DNA of 64,000 nt from Methylobacterium aquaticum (GTDB taxonomy: Bacteria > Pseudomonadota > Alphaproteobacteria > Rhizobiales > Beijerinckiaceae). The translations under genes and the position numbers were made by a program. Below the pieces are notes generated by a model that was given only the letters and a program-made list of their open reading frames with translations, did not search any database and was not told where the DNA came from. The stretch lies in assembly GCF_016804325.1 (NCBI RefSeq), contig NZ_CP043627.1, positions 4,771,001-4,835,000 on the forward strand, written 5' to 3'. Positions 53,701 through 61,807 of this stretch are shown here, piece after piece. The number at the start of each line of letters is the position of its first letter. The stretch's first letter is position 1.

Positions 53701-54938
53701 GAGCGGTAATCCCCGTTGATCTCGACATAGGCCTTGGTGAGATCGCAGGTCCAGACCCGGGCGGTGCCGGCGCCCAGACCGAGATCGACCCCAATCCGGA
53801 CCTCGTCGCCGCGCATCGCCGCGGAGGCCGCCTCCTCGTCGTAGCCGGGATCGCGGGCGCCCTCGACGGCGACGCGCACGTCGCCGAACCAGATCGCCAG
53901 GCGGTCGCGGTCGGCGGGCTCGCCGGCCTTGCCGACCGCCATCACCACCCGGCCCCAATTGGCGTCCTCGCCCGCCACCGCGGTCTTCACCAGCGGGGAG
54001 TTGGCGATCGACATCGCGATCCGGTGGGCCGAGGCGTCGTCGGTCGCGCCCCCGACCTCGACGGTGACGAACTTGCGCGCGCCCTCGCCGTCGCGGGCCA
54101 CCAGCTGGGCGAGCTCGACCAGCAGCTCGTCGAGCGCCTGCGCGAACGCGGCCAGGGCCGGATCCTCGGCCGACGTGACGGGAGCGTTGCCGGCCTTGGC
54201 GGTGGCAAACAGCATCAGGGTGTCGGAGGTCGAGGTGTCGCCGTCGACCGTGCAGCAGTTGAAGCTCCGGGCGACGCCGCGGCTGAGCAGCGCCTGCAGC
54301 ACCTCGGCCGGCAGGTCGGCATCGGTGAACACGAAGGAGAGCATCGTCGCCATGTCGGGGGCGATCATGCCGGCGCCCTTGGCGATGCCGTTGATCGTCA
54401 CGTCTGCCCCGCCGAGCCGCACCCGGCGGGTGGCGAGCTTCGGGAAGGTATCGGTCGTCATGATGGCGCTGGCGGCTTCGGTCCACCGCTCCGCATCCGG
54501 GCCGGTGCGGCCGGCGCAGTCGGCGAGCACGCCGTCGAACTTCGTGGCGTCGAGAGGCTCGCCGATCACCCCGGTCGAGGCGATGAAGACCTCGGCCGGC
54601 GCGCAATCCGCGGCCTTGCCGGCGATCTCGGCGGTGAGGCGCACCGATTCGCGGCCCTTGAGGCCGGTGAAGGCGTTGGCGTTGCCGGAATTGACCACCA
54701 GCGCCCGCGCCGATTGCCCCGCCCGCAGGGTCTCGCGGCACCAGTCGACGGCGGCGGAGGGGCATTTCGAGCGGGTGAAGACGCCGGCCGCCCGGGTGCC
54801 CGGATCGAGCAGGACCAGCAGCACGTCGGTGCGGCCGCGATAGCGGATGCCGGCCTGCGCAGTGGCGAGGCGCACGCCGGGGATCGGCGGCAGGGCGGGC
54901 TGGTGCTTGGGCGCGAGCGGCGAGACGGGGTGAGACAT
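53697..54938 (-). CDS. argJ: Bifunctional glutamate N-acetyltransferase / ornithine acetyltransferase
   Basis: Transfers the acetyl group from N-acetylornithine to glutamate in arginine synthesis. The 413-residue precursor cleaves itself within MATML (in [18 protein letters not shown]), leaving a nucleophilic Thr at the new N-terminus. Other marks are [10 protein letters not shown] near the substrate site and the C-terminal [18 protein letters not shown] 54938 begins [13 protein letters not shown]; the frame upstream has no domain. It heads the argJ-SIMPL-mutT set. Whether it can use acetyl-CoA is not predictable here. Confidence 0.95.
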   Translation of the reverse strand: MSHPVSPLAPKHQPALPPIPGVRLATAQAGIRYRGRTDVLLVLLDPGTRAAGVFTRSKCPSAAVDWCRETLRAGQSARALVVNSGNANAFTGLKGRESVRLTAEIAGKAADCAPAEVFIASTGVIGEPLDATKFDGVLADCAGRTGPDAERWTEAASAIMTTDTFPKLATRRVRLGGADVTINGIAKGAGMIAPDMATMLSFVFTDADLPAEVLQALLSRGVARSFNCCTVDGDTSTSDTLMLFATAKAGNAPVTSAEDPALAAFAQALDELLVELAQLVARDGEGARKFVTVEVGGATDDASAHRIAMSIANSPLVKTAVAGEDANWGRVVMAVGKAGEPADRDRLAIWFGDVRVAVEGARDPGYDEEAASAAMRGDEVRIGVDLGLGAGTARVWTCDLTKAYVEINGDYRS

Positions 54939-55263
54939 GCAGGGCTCCGGTCCGCCGACGCCTCGTCGTCCGCATCGGCGCCGCGGTGTTGCCCCGCGAA
55001 GCCGGCTGACGTCAACCGGGCCGGAGCCGCGGCCGCGGCACAGGTTGTATATCCGGTTGTGCATGTTCGAGTTGAGATGCGGCGCTCGAAGCCCCGCCGG
55101 CCCACGCGCGTAGGAGAGCGAGGGCCGCAAAAATGATTGTCGCTGCGGGGCTGACGCAAGGGCGGCATGGAGTTCCCTTATCTAGAGTTGCAGATTATTA
55201 TCTAGAGGGTCAGCCTCGGGAGGCGCCGTCGCGCGCTCCCATCCGCCGCCCGGAGGTTCCCGC
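54939..55263. other. Divergent promoter region of argJ and a LysR gene, with direct repeats
   Basis: This 325-base spacer has no gene. TTATCTAGAG occurs twice, at 55178-55187 and 55198-55207, a 20-bp spacing, 57 bases upstream of the lysR start. GGTTGT is repeated near 55043 and 55055 in a relatively AT-rich patch that may be the argJ promoter. Confidence 0.6.
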
Positions 55264-56238
55264 TTGGCCCACCCGCAAGTCCTTCGCGACATGGCGCTCT
55301 TCGTCGAGGTTGCGAAGCGGAAGAGCTTCAGCCAGGCCGCTGTGGCGCTCGACGTGCCGATCTCGTCCCTCTCCCGCCGCATCACCCAGTTCGAGACCTC
55401 GATCGGCCTGCGCCTGCTGGACCGGACCACCCGCAAGATCGTGCTGACCCCCCATGGCGAGGTCTATTACGAGCAGGCGACCCGCCTGGTGGAGGAAGCG
55501 CAGCGGACCTTCGACGAGCTGATCGCCCAGGCCAAGGGCCCGATCGGCCTCCTCAAGATCGCGGCGCCGCCCGATCCGTGGGTCCTGAACCATCTGTCGG
55601 TCGTGGCGGGCGATTACGCGCTCCGCTACGCCGAGGTGCGGGTGCATCTCGATCTCTGGCCGCATCTCGTCGACCTCGCCCAGGAGGGCTACGACCTGGC
55701 GCTCTCCGTCGGCGCCCCGCGGGAAACCTCGATGATCACCCGCAAGGTGGCGCAGCTGGAGACCGGCCTGTTCGCGGCGCCCGACTACCTCGACCGGGCC
55801 GGCCGGCCCGAGACCCCGGCCGATCTCGAGCGGCACCAGGCGGTCATGGTGGCCCCCTCGGCATCGGGCAGCGCGTCGCCGGGGATCTGGTCGCTGGAGC
55901 GCGACGACGAGGCGGTCTCGACCTCGGTCGCCCGCACGGTCTCCAGCAACAGCCAGGGCATGGCCCGGCGCCTCGCCACGTCGGGGCACGGGATCGGCCT
56001 TCTCCAGGTCATCGACGTCGAACAGGACGTGGAGGCGGGCCGCCTGGAGCGGGTCCTGCCCGAGTGGCGCAGCCCGCCGAACCCGGTCTACATCGTCACG
56101 ACCTCGCGGCTCGTGCCGGCCAAGACCCGCAGCTTCATCGCCTTCGCGTCGCGCCGGCTCGCCGAGCAGCTCGCGCCCCGCGGCGTCACCCTGGACGAGG
56201 CCGAACTCGCCGCCCTGTACGACCTGCAGGAGGCGTGA
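55264..56238 (+). CDS. LysR-family transcriptional regulator
   Basis: A 324-residue regulator. The winged helix-turn-helix at residues 7-65 (FVEVAKRKSFSQAAVALDVPISSLSRRI, cut here) is followed by the periplasmic-binding-like effector domain. The start codon is TTG at 55264, supported by GGAGG at 55251-55255 eight bases upstream. It is alone in its transcript, with argJ divergent and a phosphopantetheinyl transferase downstream. The target is unknown; direct repeats TTATCTAGAG upstream may be its autoregulatory site. Confidence 0.87.
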   Translation: MAHPQVLRDMALFVEVAKRKSFSQAAVALDVPISSLSRRITQFETSIGLRLLDRTTRKIVLTPHGEVYYEQATRLVEEAQRTFDELIAQAKGPIGLLKIAAPPDPWVLNHLSVVAGDYALRYAEVRVHLDLWPHLVDLAQEGYDLALSVGAPRETSMITRKVAQLETGLFAAPDYLDRAGRPETPADLERHQAVMVAPSASGSASPGIWSLERDDEAVSTSVARTVSSNSQGMARRLATSGHGIGLLQVIDVEQDVEAGRLERVLPEWRSPPNPVYIVTTSRLVPAKTRSFIAFASRRLAEQLAPRGVTLDEAELAALYDLQEA

Positions 56239-56286
56239 CGCGACCCTCCCGCCCGTGCTTTAGGGCGTGACGGGCGGAGCGGCGAC

Positions 56287-56970
56287 GTGACGGATCTCTC
56301 TGAACTCAGGTTCGCCGGCGGCGCCCTGGCGGTGGCGGCACCGGCCGATACGGTGGCGGCCCTGCCGGCGAGGCGCCTGGATCTGCCGCCGGACGAAGCC
56401 GCGCGCATCGCCCGCTTCCGGCAGCCGCGGGACCGTCACGAGCGGGCGGCCGCGCACGGGCTGCTGCGCCACCTGCTCGGCCCCTGGCTCGGCCGTGGCC
56501 CAGAAGAAATCGTCCTCGCGCGCGATGCCGGCGACCGGCCGTTCCTGCCCGGCATGCCGGGCCTGGACCTGAATCTCAGCCATGGGGGCGGCTGGGTCGC
56601 GGTCGGGCTGTCGCTGTCGGGCCGGATCGGCGTCGACGTCGAGGGCACCGCCCGGCCGGTGGATTGGGATCGCGTCGCGCCGGTCTTCCTGCACCCGGCC
56701 GAGCTCGCCGAATACCGCGGCCTGCCGGCGGGCGCGCGGCCGCGCCGGGCCCTGGAACTCTGGTCGGTCAAGGAAGCCTGCCTGAAGGCGACCGGCGAGG
56801 GCCTGGTCGCCGAGCCCTGCTCCGTCCGGCCGATCCCCGACGGCGCGGGCTGGCGCCTGGCGCGGGCAGGGCTGTCGCTGCGGGCGGCGTCTCGGGTGCT
56901 GCCGGACGGGGCGCGGTTCGCCTGGGCGGTGGAGGAGGGGGCGGAGGTCGCGGTGGTGGTGGCACGCTGA
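56287..56970 (+). CDS. 4'-phosphopantetheinyl transferase (Sfp type)
   Basis: Attaches the phosphopantetheine arm of CoA to a carrier-protein serine. The 227-residue length and the two magnesium-binding motifs RIGVDVEG and WSVKEACLKATGEG are those of the Sfp group, which serves polyketide, peptide or fatty-acid carriers, rather than of the short AcpS. No carrier-protein gene is near. The start GTG at 56287 is 48 bases after the LysR stop, so both may share a transcript. Confidence 0.87.
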   Translation: MTDLSELRFAGGALAVAAPADTVAALPARRLDLPPDEAARIARFRQPRDRHERAAAHGLLRHLLGPWLGRGPEEIVLARDAGDRPFLPGMPGLDLNLSHGGGWVAVGLSLSGRIGVDVEGTARPVDWDRVAPVFLHPAELAEYRGLPAGARPRRALELWSVKEACLKATGEGLVAEPCSVRPIPDGAGWRLARAGLSLRAASRVLPDGARFAWAVEEGAEVAVVVAR

Positions 56971-57111
56971 TCGCGCGGCGGTTCGTCCTCGCCGATCGTC
57001 GATCGAGGCGCATGGCCGGTTCGGCAGCCGCGTCGGCGTTCCGGGGCCGCGAAGGCGGAGCCCGGACCGGCGAGGGGGAATTCGCCTCCATCGGTCGGGC
57101 GAGCTGGGCTC

Positions 57112-58695
57112 TCAGGTGATCGGCGCCGGGTTGAACAAGGTCAGGTCGTTGTAGAGCCCCCAATGGTCCGACCACGGCTTCTTGCGCCCGCTCGCCACGT
57201 CGAGGATCAGGTGGAACAGCTCCCAGCCGGTCTCCTCGATCGTCGCCTCGCCGGTCGCGATCCTGCCCGCATCGAGGTCGATCAGGTCGGACCAGCGCCG
57301 GCTGAGCTCGGTGCGGGTCGCGACCTTGATCACCGGCGCCTCGGCGAGCCCGTAGGGCGTGCCGCGCCCGGTCGAGAAGACCTGGAGGGTGATGCCGGAG
57401 GCCAGTTGCAGCGTGCCGCAGACGAAGTCGCTCGCCGGGGTGGCCGCGAAGATCAGGCCCTTCTGGCGCACCCGCTCGCCCGGCGCGAGCACGCCGCGGA
57501 TCGCGCTGGTGCCGGATTTCGCCACCGAGCCCAGCGCCTTCTCGACGATGTTGTTGAGCCCGCCCTTCTTGTTGCCGGGGGACGGATTGGCGCTGCGGTC
57601 GGCTCCGCCTTGCGCGAGGTAGTCGTCGTACCAGGCCATCTCCCGGACGAGCGCGCGGGCCACCTCCTCGGTCTCGGCCCGGGTCGTAAGGAGGTGGATC
57701 GCGTCCCGCACCTCGGTCACTTCCGAGAACATCACCGTGCCGCCGGCCCGCACCAGGAGATCGGCGGCAAAGCCGAGGGCCGGGTTGGCGGTGACGCCCG
57801 AGAAGGCGTCGCTGCCGCCGCATTGCAGCCCGACCACGAGATCGGCGGCCGGGCAGGTCTCGCGGGTGCGCCGGTCGAGCACCGTCAGCCGGGCTTCCGC
57901 CATCGCCATGATGCTGTCGAGCATCATCCCGAAGCCCTGGTGCGCCTCGTCCTGGAGCCGCACCACGCCGTCGGCCCGGCCCTCGGGCAGCAGCCGCTCG
58001 GAGACCAGCTTCTCGCAGCCGAGGCCGACCACCATCACCTCGCCGCCGAAATTCGGGTTCTGCGCCAGGCTCTGGAGGGTGCGGATCGGGATCACCGCCT
58101 GCGGGGCGTTGATGGCGACGCCGCAGCCATACGCGTGGGTGAGCCCGATCACGTCGTCGACGTTGGGAAAGCGCGGCAGCAGCTCCCGCTTGATCCGCCG
58201 GATCGCCACCTCGAGGGTGCCGGCAACGCATTGCACGCTGGTCGAGATCGCCAGGATGTTGCGGGTGCCGACCGAGCCGTCCGGATTGCGGTAGCCCTCG
58301 AAGGTGTAGCCGTCCAGCGGCGGCAGGGGGGCCGGCACGCGGGTGGCGAGCGGCAACCGGTCGAGGGCGGGCGCGAGCGGCGTGCGCACCCGCGATTCCT
58401 CGACCCAGGCGCCGCGGGGCAGCGCCTCGAGCGCCGTGCCGATCACCTCGCCGTAGCGGCGGATCTCCCCGCCCTCCGGGATGTCCTGGAGCGCCACCTT
58501 GTGGCCCTGCGGCACGAATTCCCGAAGGGTGAGGCCGTCGGGGAAGACCGTGCCGGCCGGCAGCCCGAAGGCGTTGACCACGATGGCGACGTTGTCGCTC
58601 TCGTGCAGGCGGATGGTGCGGGCGACGTCGCCCCGCCGTGCAGGTTCGGCCTCCGGGGTGGCCCGTCCCTCGGGCGTCCGCATCTCGTCCGGCAT
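57112..58695 (-). CDS. garD: Galactarate dehydratase (UxaA/GarD family)
   Basis: Dehydrates galactarate (mucate) to 5-keto-4-deoxy-glucarate. The 527-residue protein has the N-terminal SAF-like domain ([19 protein letters not shown]) and the large UxaA catalytic domain with [43 protein letters not shown] and [12 protein letters not shown]. UxaA/altronate dehydratase is related, but the neighbouring kdgD favours an aldarate route. It is the last gene of the lysR-kdgD-garD run. Iron dependence is expected from the family. Confidence 0.87.
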   Translation of the reverse strand: MPDEMRTPEGRATPEAEPARRGDVARTIRLHESDNVAIVVNAFGLPAGTVFPDGLTLREFVPQGHKVALQDIPEGGEIRRYGEVIGTALEALPRGAWVEESRVRTPLAPALDRLPLATRVPAPLPPLDGYTFEGYRNPDGSVGTRNILAISTSVQCVAGTLEVAIRRIKRELLPRFPNVDDVIGLTHAYGCGVAINAPQAVIPIRTLQSLAQNPNFGGEVMVVGLGCEKLVSERLLPEGRADGVVRLQDEAHQGFGMMLDSIMAMAEARLTVLDRRTRETCPAADLVVGLQCGGSDAFSGVTANPALGFAADLLVRAGGTVMFSEVTEVRDAIHLLTTRAETEEVARALVREMAWYDDYLAQGGADRSANPSPGNKKGGLNNIVEKALGSVAKSGTSAIRGVLAPGERVRQKGLIFAATPASDFVCGTLQLASGITLQVFSTGRGTPYGLAEAPVIKVATRTELSRRWSDLIDLDAGRIATGEATIEETGWELFHLILDVASGRKKPWSDHWGLYNDLTLFNPAPIT

Positions 58696-58777
58696 CGGCT
58701 CCCTCCCGGTCCTGCCGGCGTCGCGACCGGTTCTTCGACGAAAGACGACGGCGCCGCCCGGTCTTGTCTGTCAAGGC

Positions 58778-59718
58778 CTACTCGGCCGCCAGCGCCTGCC
58801 CGCGATCGATGCGGGCGACGAGGGCGGCCAGTTCCGCCTGCTCGGCCGCGGTGAGGTCGGTGAGCGGGTGACGCACCGGGCCGGAATCGCGCCCGACCAC
58901 CCGCATCCCGGCCTTGATGATCGAGACGGCGTAGCCCTTGCGGCGGTTGCGGATCTCGATCAGCGGCAGGATGAAGTCGCGCAGGCCCTGCGCCACCGCC
59001 GCCCGGTCGCGGCGGCGCACGGCGGCGTAGAAATCGAGTGCGAAGCCCGGCACGAAGTTGAACACCGCCGAGGAATAGGTCGTCACGCCCATCTCGAGAT
59101 AGGGCAGGGCGAAGGTCTCGGCGGTGGGCAGCCCGCCGATATAGGTCAGCCGGTCGCCGAGCCGCGAATAGATCCGGGTCATCAGCTCGATGTCGCCGAT
59201 GCCGTCCTTGTAGCCGACGAGGTTCGGCAGGCGGTCGCACAGCCGCGCCAGGGCGTCGGGGCCGATCACCGCGTTGTCGCGGTTGTAGACGATCACGCCG
59301 AGGCCGGTCGACCGGCACACCGCCTCGATATGGGCCGAGAGGCCGTCCTGCTCCGAGCCGACGAGGTAGGGCGGCAGCAGAAGCAGGCCGTCGGCGCCGG
59401 CCTGTTCCGCCGCGCGGGCCATCTCGCAGGCGATGGCGGTGCCGTAGCCCGCACCCGCCAGCACCGGCACCCGGCCATGGGTCTCGGCCACCGCGACGCC
59501 GACGACGCGGGCGACCTCGGCCGGGGTGAGGGAGAAGAACTCGCCGGTGCCGCCGGCCGCGAACAGGCCGGCGACGTCGTAGCCGCACAGCCAATCGAGG
59601 TTGCTGCGGTACTGCGCCTCGTCGAAGGCGAGATCGGCGGTGAAGGGGGTGACCGGAAGGAGAGCAGGCCGGCGCCGAGGCGCCGGGCGACGTCGACGGG
59701 CGAGAGCGCGGTGGCCAT
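58778..59718 (-). pseudogene. kdgD: 5-dehydro-4-deoxyglucarate dehydratase, frameshifted near the N-terminus
   Basis: DapA-family aldolase-type enzyme that converts 5-keto-4-deoxy-glucarate to 2,5-dioxovalerate, the step after garD. From ATG 59718 it reads [19 protein letters not shown] then SF and loses frame; the expected [20 protein letters not shown] continues in the next frame and runs to 58778 through [27 protein letters not shown] (Schiff-base Lys) and [10 protein letters not shown]. One extra base near 59655 (GG to GGG on the plus strand) would give a normal 313-residue enzyme. Either a true inactivation or a sequence error. Confidence 0.85.
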
Positions 59719-59814
59719 CGGAGCGTGAACCTTGTCTCGGGCTCGGGGCAGACCCCGCGTTTCGCGAGGTCTACCCCCGCCCATGATGCCGTTCCAGCAC
59801 CATGTCGGCATGGT

Positions 59815-60720
59815 TCAATCCAATTCCGGCATCGATCCGTCGAGGGTGCCGGCAAGCTCGGCCAGGATCGGGATCAGCGGGTTGTCGTTGCCGCGGCGCC
59901 AGACGAGGTAGAGGTCCACCGGCCGGCGCGGTGCCGGCACCAGGGGACGGAGCGTCACGCCGGCGACCCGCAACGAGGCCGCCGAATCCGGCACCAGGGC
60001 AAGCCCGAGCCCGGAGCGCACCAGCGACAGGATGGTGTGGATCTGCGCCAGGTGCTGCACCGCCCGGGGGCGCAGGCCGGCCTCCGCGAAATAGTCGCCG
60101 ACGAGGTCGTGGAAGTAGCGCGCCTCGTCCGGCGCGTAGGCGATCAGCGGCTCGGCCGCGAGGTCTCGCGCCGTCACGCTCTCGCCCGCCGCCAGGGGAT
60201 GGTCGTCGGGAACCGCCGCCACCAGGGTCTCGCGGGCGATGCGCAAGCTCCCGTCGGCGGCGGGCGGCAGGGGCGGGCGCATCAGGCCGAGATCGATGCC
60301 GTGCGCGCCCAACGCCTCGGCCTGGGCGGCGCTGACCATCTCCTTCAGCAGGATGTCGGCCTCCGGCAGACGGGTGCGCGCCGCCCGCACCAGATCGGGC
60401 AGGGTGCGGTAGGCGGCCGCCGCCGTAAAGCCCAGGGTGACGCTGCCGGCCTGTCCCGCCGCCACCCGCCGCGTGGTCGCCGCCGCCTCGTCCGCCAGAC
60501 GAAGGATTTTCCGGGCCTCGGTGAGGAAGCGGCGGCCGGCCGGGGTCAGGCGCACGGCGCGGCTGCTCCGGTTGAGCAGGGCCACGTCGAGGACGCGCTC
60601 GAGCACCTGGATCTGCCGGCTCACCGGCGGCTGGGTCAGGTGCAGCCGCTCGGCGGCGCGGCCGAAATGCAGCTCCTCGGCCACCGCCACGAAGCAGCGC
60701 AACTGGCTCAATTCGAACAT
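59815..60720 (-). CDS. LysR-family regulator of the galactarate genes
   Basis: A 301-residue LysR protein. The helix-turn-helix lies in LRCFVAVAEELHFGRAAERL and TQPPVSRQIQVLE (residues 5-45), and the effector-binding domain begins near VTLGFTAAAAYRTLPDLV. ATG 60720 (MFELSQLRCF) is the natural LysR start; six more codons are open upstream. It precedes kdgD and garD on the same strand with a 96-base gap, so it is likely their activator or repressor in response to galactarate or a related acid. Confidence 0.85.
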   Translation of the reverse strand: MFELSQLRCFVAVAEELHFGRAAERLHLTQPPVSRQIQVLERVLDVALLNRSSRAVRLTPAGRRFLTEARKILRLADEAAATTRRVAAGQAGSVTLGFTAAAAYRTLPDLVRAARTRLPEADILLKEMVSAAQAEALGAHGIDLGLMRPPLPPAADGSLRIARETLVAAVPDDHPLAAGESVTARDLAAEPLIAYAPDEARYFHDLVGDYFAEAGLRPRAVQHLAQIHTILSLVRSGLGLALVPDSAASLRVAGVTLRPLVPAPRRPVDLYLVWRRGNDNPLIPILAELAGTLDGSMPELD

Positions 60721-60834
60721 TCGGGCTACTCCGCGCACGCGCTCCGCGGGACGAGGCCGGAAGGCCTAGTCCGTTTCCGCGGATCGAGGGCCGGCAATCC
60801 GCCGGCCGCCGCTTCACGTAGAGACAGGCCGCCG

Positions 60835-61788
60835 ATGTCCTCGACGCTCCACCTTGTCCGGCATGCCGTCCCCTTCACCCGCTACCCGTACCGGGGCGAG
60901 GCGATGGCGTGCAATCTCTGCGGCGGCTCCGAGACCCTGACCGTGGCCGAGACCGACCGGCGGCTGAAGCGCCTGCGCTCCGTCGCCTGCACCGGATGCG
61001 GGCTGATCCGCACCGACCCGATGCCGACGGAAGCCGAGCTCGACGCCTATTACGCCTCGGCCTATCGCGCCGCCTACCAGTTCGCCCTCGGCCGGCGCCC
61101 GCCGCGCCACCACCTCAACCGCTCCCGGCGCGAGGCGGCGTTTCGCGCCGAGCTGCTGAGCCCCGCCCTACGGCCCGGCACCCGGGTACTGGATTTCGGT
61201 GCCGGCTCGGGCGAGTTCCTGGCCGCCGCACGGGGGCGGGGCTGCGAGGTGACCGGGGTCGAGCCCGGCCGGTCCTACGCGGCCTATGCCCGCGCCAAGC
61301 ACGGCGCGCGGGTACTCCACCGGCTCGACGCGCTCGCGCCCGACGAGACCTTCGACGTCGTGACGGTCCACCACGTGCTCGAGCACCTGCGCGACCCGGT
61401 CGACACCCTGGTCCGCCTGGCCGGCCGGCTCGCGCCGGGCGGCGTGCTCTATGCCGCGGTGCCCAACATGGCGGCGACGGGCAAGCCGCCGCACGAGCGT
61501 TTCCACTTCGCCCATGTCCACGGCTTCGTCCGCCAGACCCTCGACCGCGCCGCACGCCGCGCCGGATTGGTGCCGCACCCCGCCTATCGGCGCGAGGATA
61601 CGACGGCGGTGTACCGGCAGGCCGACGCGTCCGACGGGTCCGGTCTCGCCGAACCCGGCCTGGCGCAGGACCTCGCCGCCGCCCTCGCTCCGGTCCGGCC
61701 CGGCGCCTACATCGCCTCGGGCGCCTGGCTCCGCCCGATGCTTCGCCGCAACGCGAAGGCGATCCGGGATACGTTCGCGTCGCGGTGA
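60835..61788 (+). CDS. SAM-dependent methyltransferase with N-terminal zinc-ribbon-like motif
   Basis: A 317-residue class I methyltransferase. CNLCGG (near residue 26) and CTGCGL form a likely zinc-binding unit, as in sugar C-methyltransferases and related enzymes. The SAM site is VLDFGAGSGEFLAAA with GVEPG, followed by FDVVTVHHVLEHL. Such proteins often modify sugars or acceptors in surface polysaccharide synthesis. ATG 60835 is used; an internal ATG at 60904 just before CNLC is an alternative. It converges with the glycosyltransferase gene, 19 bases apart, which suggests a shared polysaccharide locus. Confidence 0.82.
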   Translation: MSSTLHLVRHAVPFTRYPYRGEAMACNLCGGSETLTVAETDRRLKRLRSVACTGCGLIRTDPMPTEAELDAYYASAYRAAYQFALGRRPPRHHLNRSRREAAFRAELLSPALRPGTRVLDFGAGSGEFLAAARGRGCEVTGVEPGRSYAAYARAKHGARVLHRLDALAPDETFDVVTVHHVLEHLRDPVDTLVRLAGRLAPGGVLYAAVPNMAATGKPPHERFHFAHVHGFVRQTLDRAARRAGLVPHPAYRREDTTAVYRQADASDGSGLAEPGLAQDLAAALAPVRPGAYIASGAWLRPMLRRNAKAIRDTFASR

Positions 61789-61807
61789 CCCGCGACGCGA
61801 CGACGGC

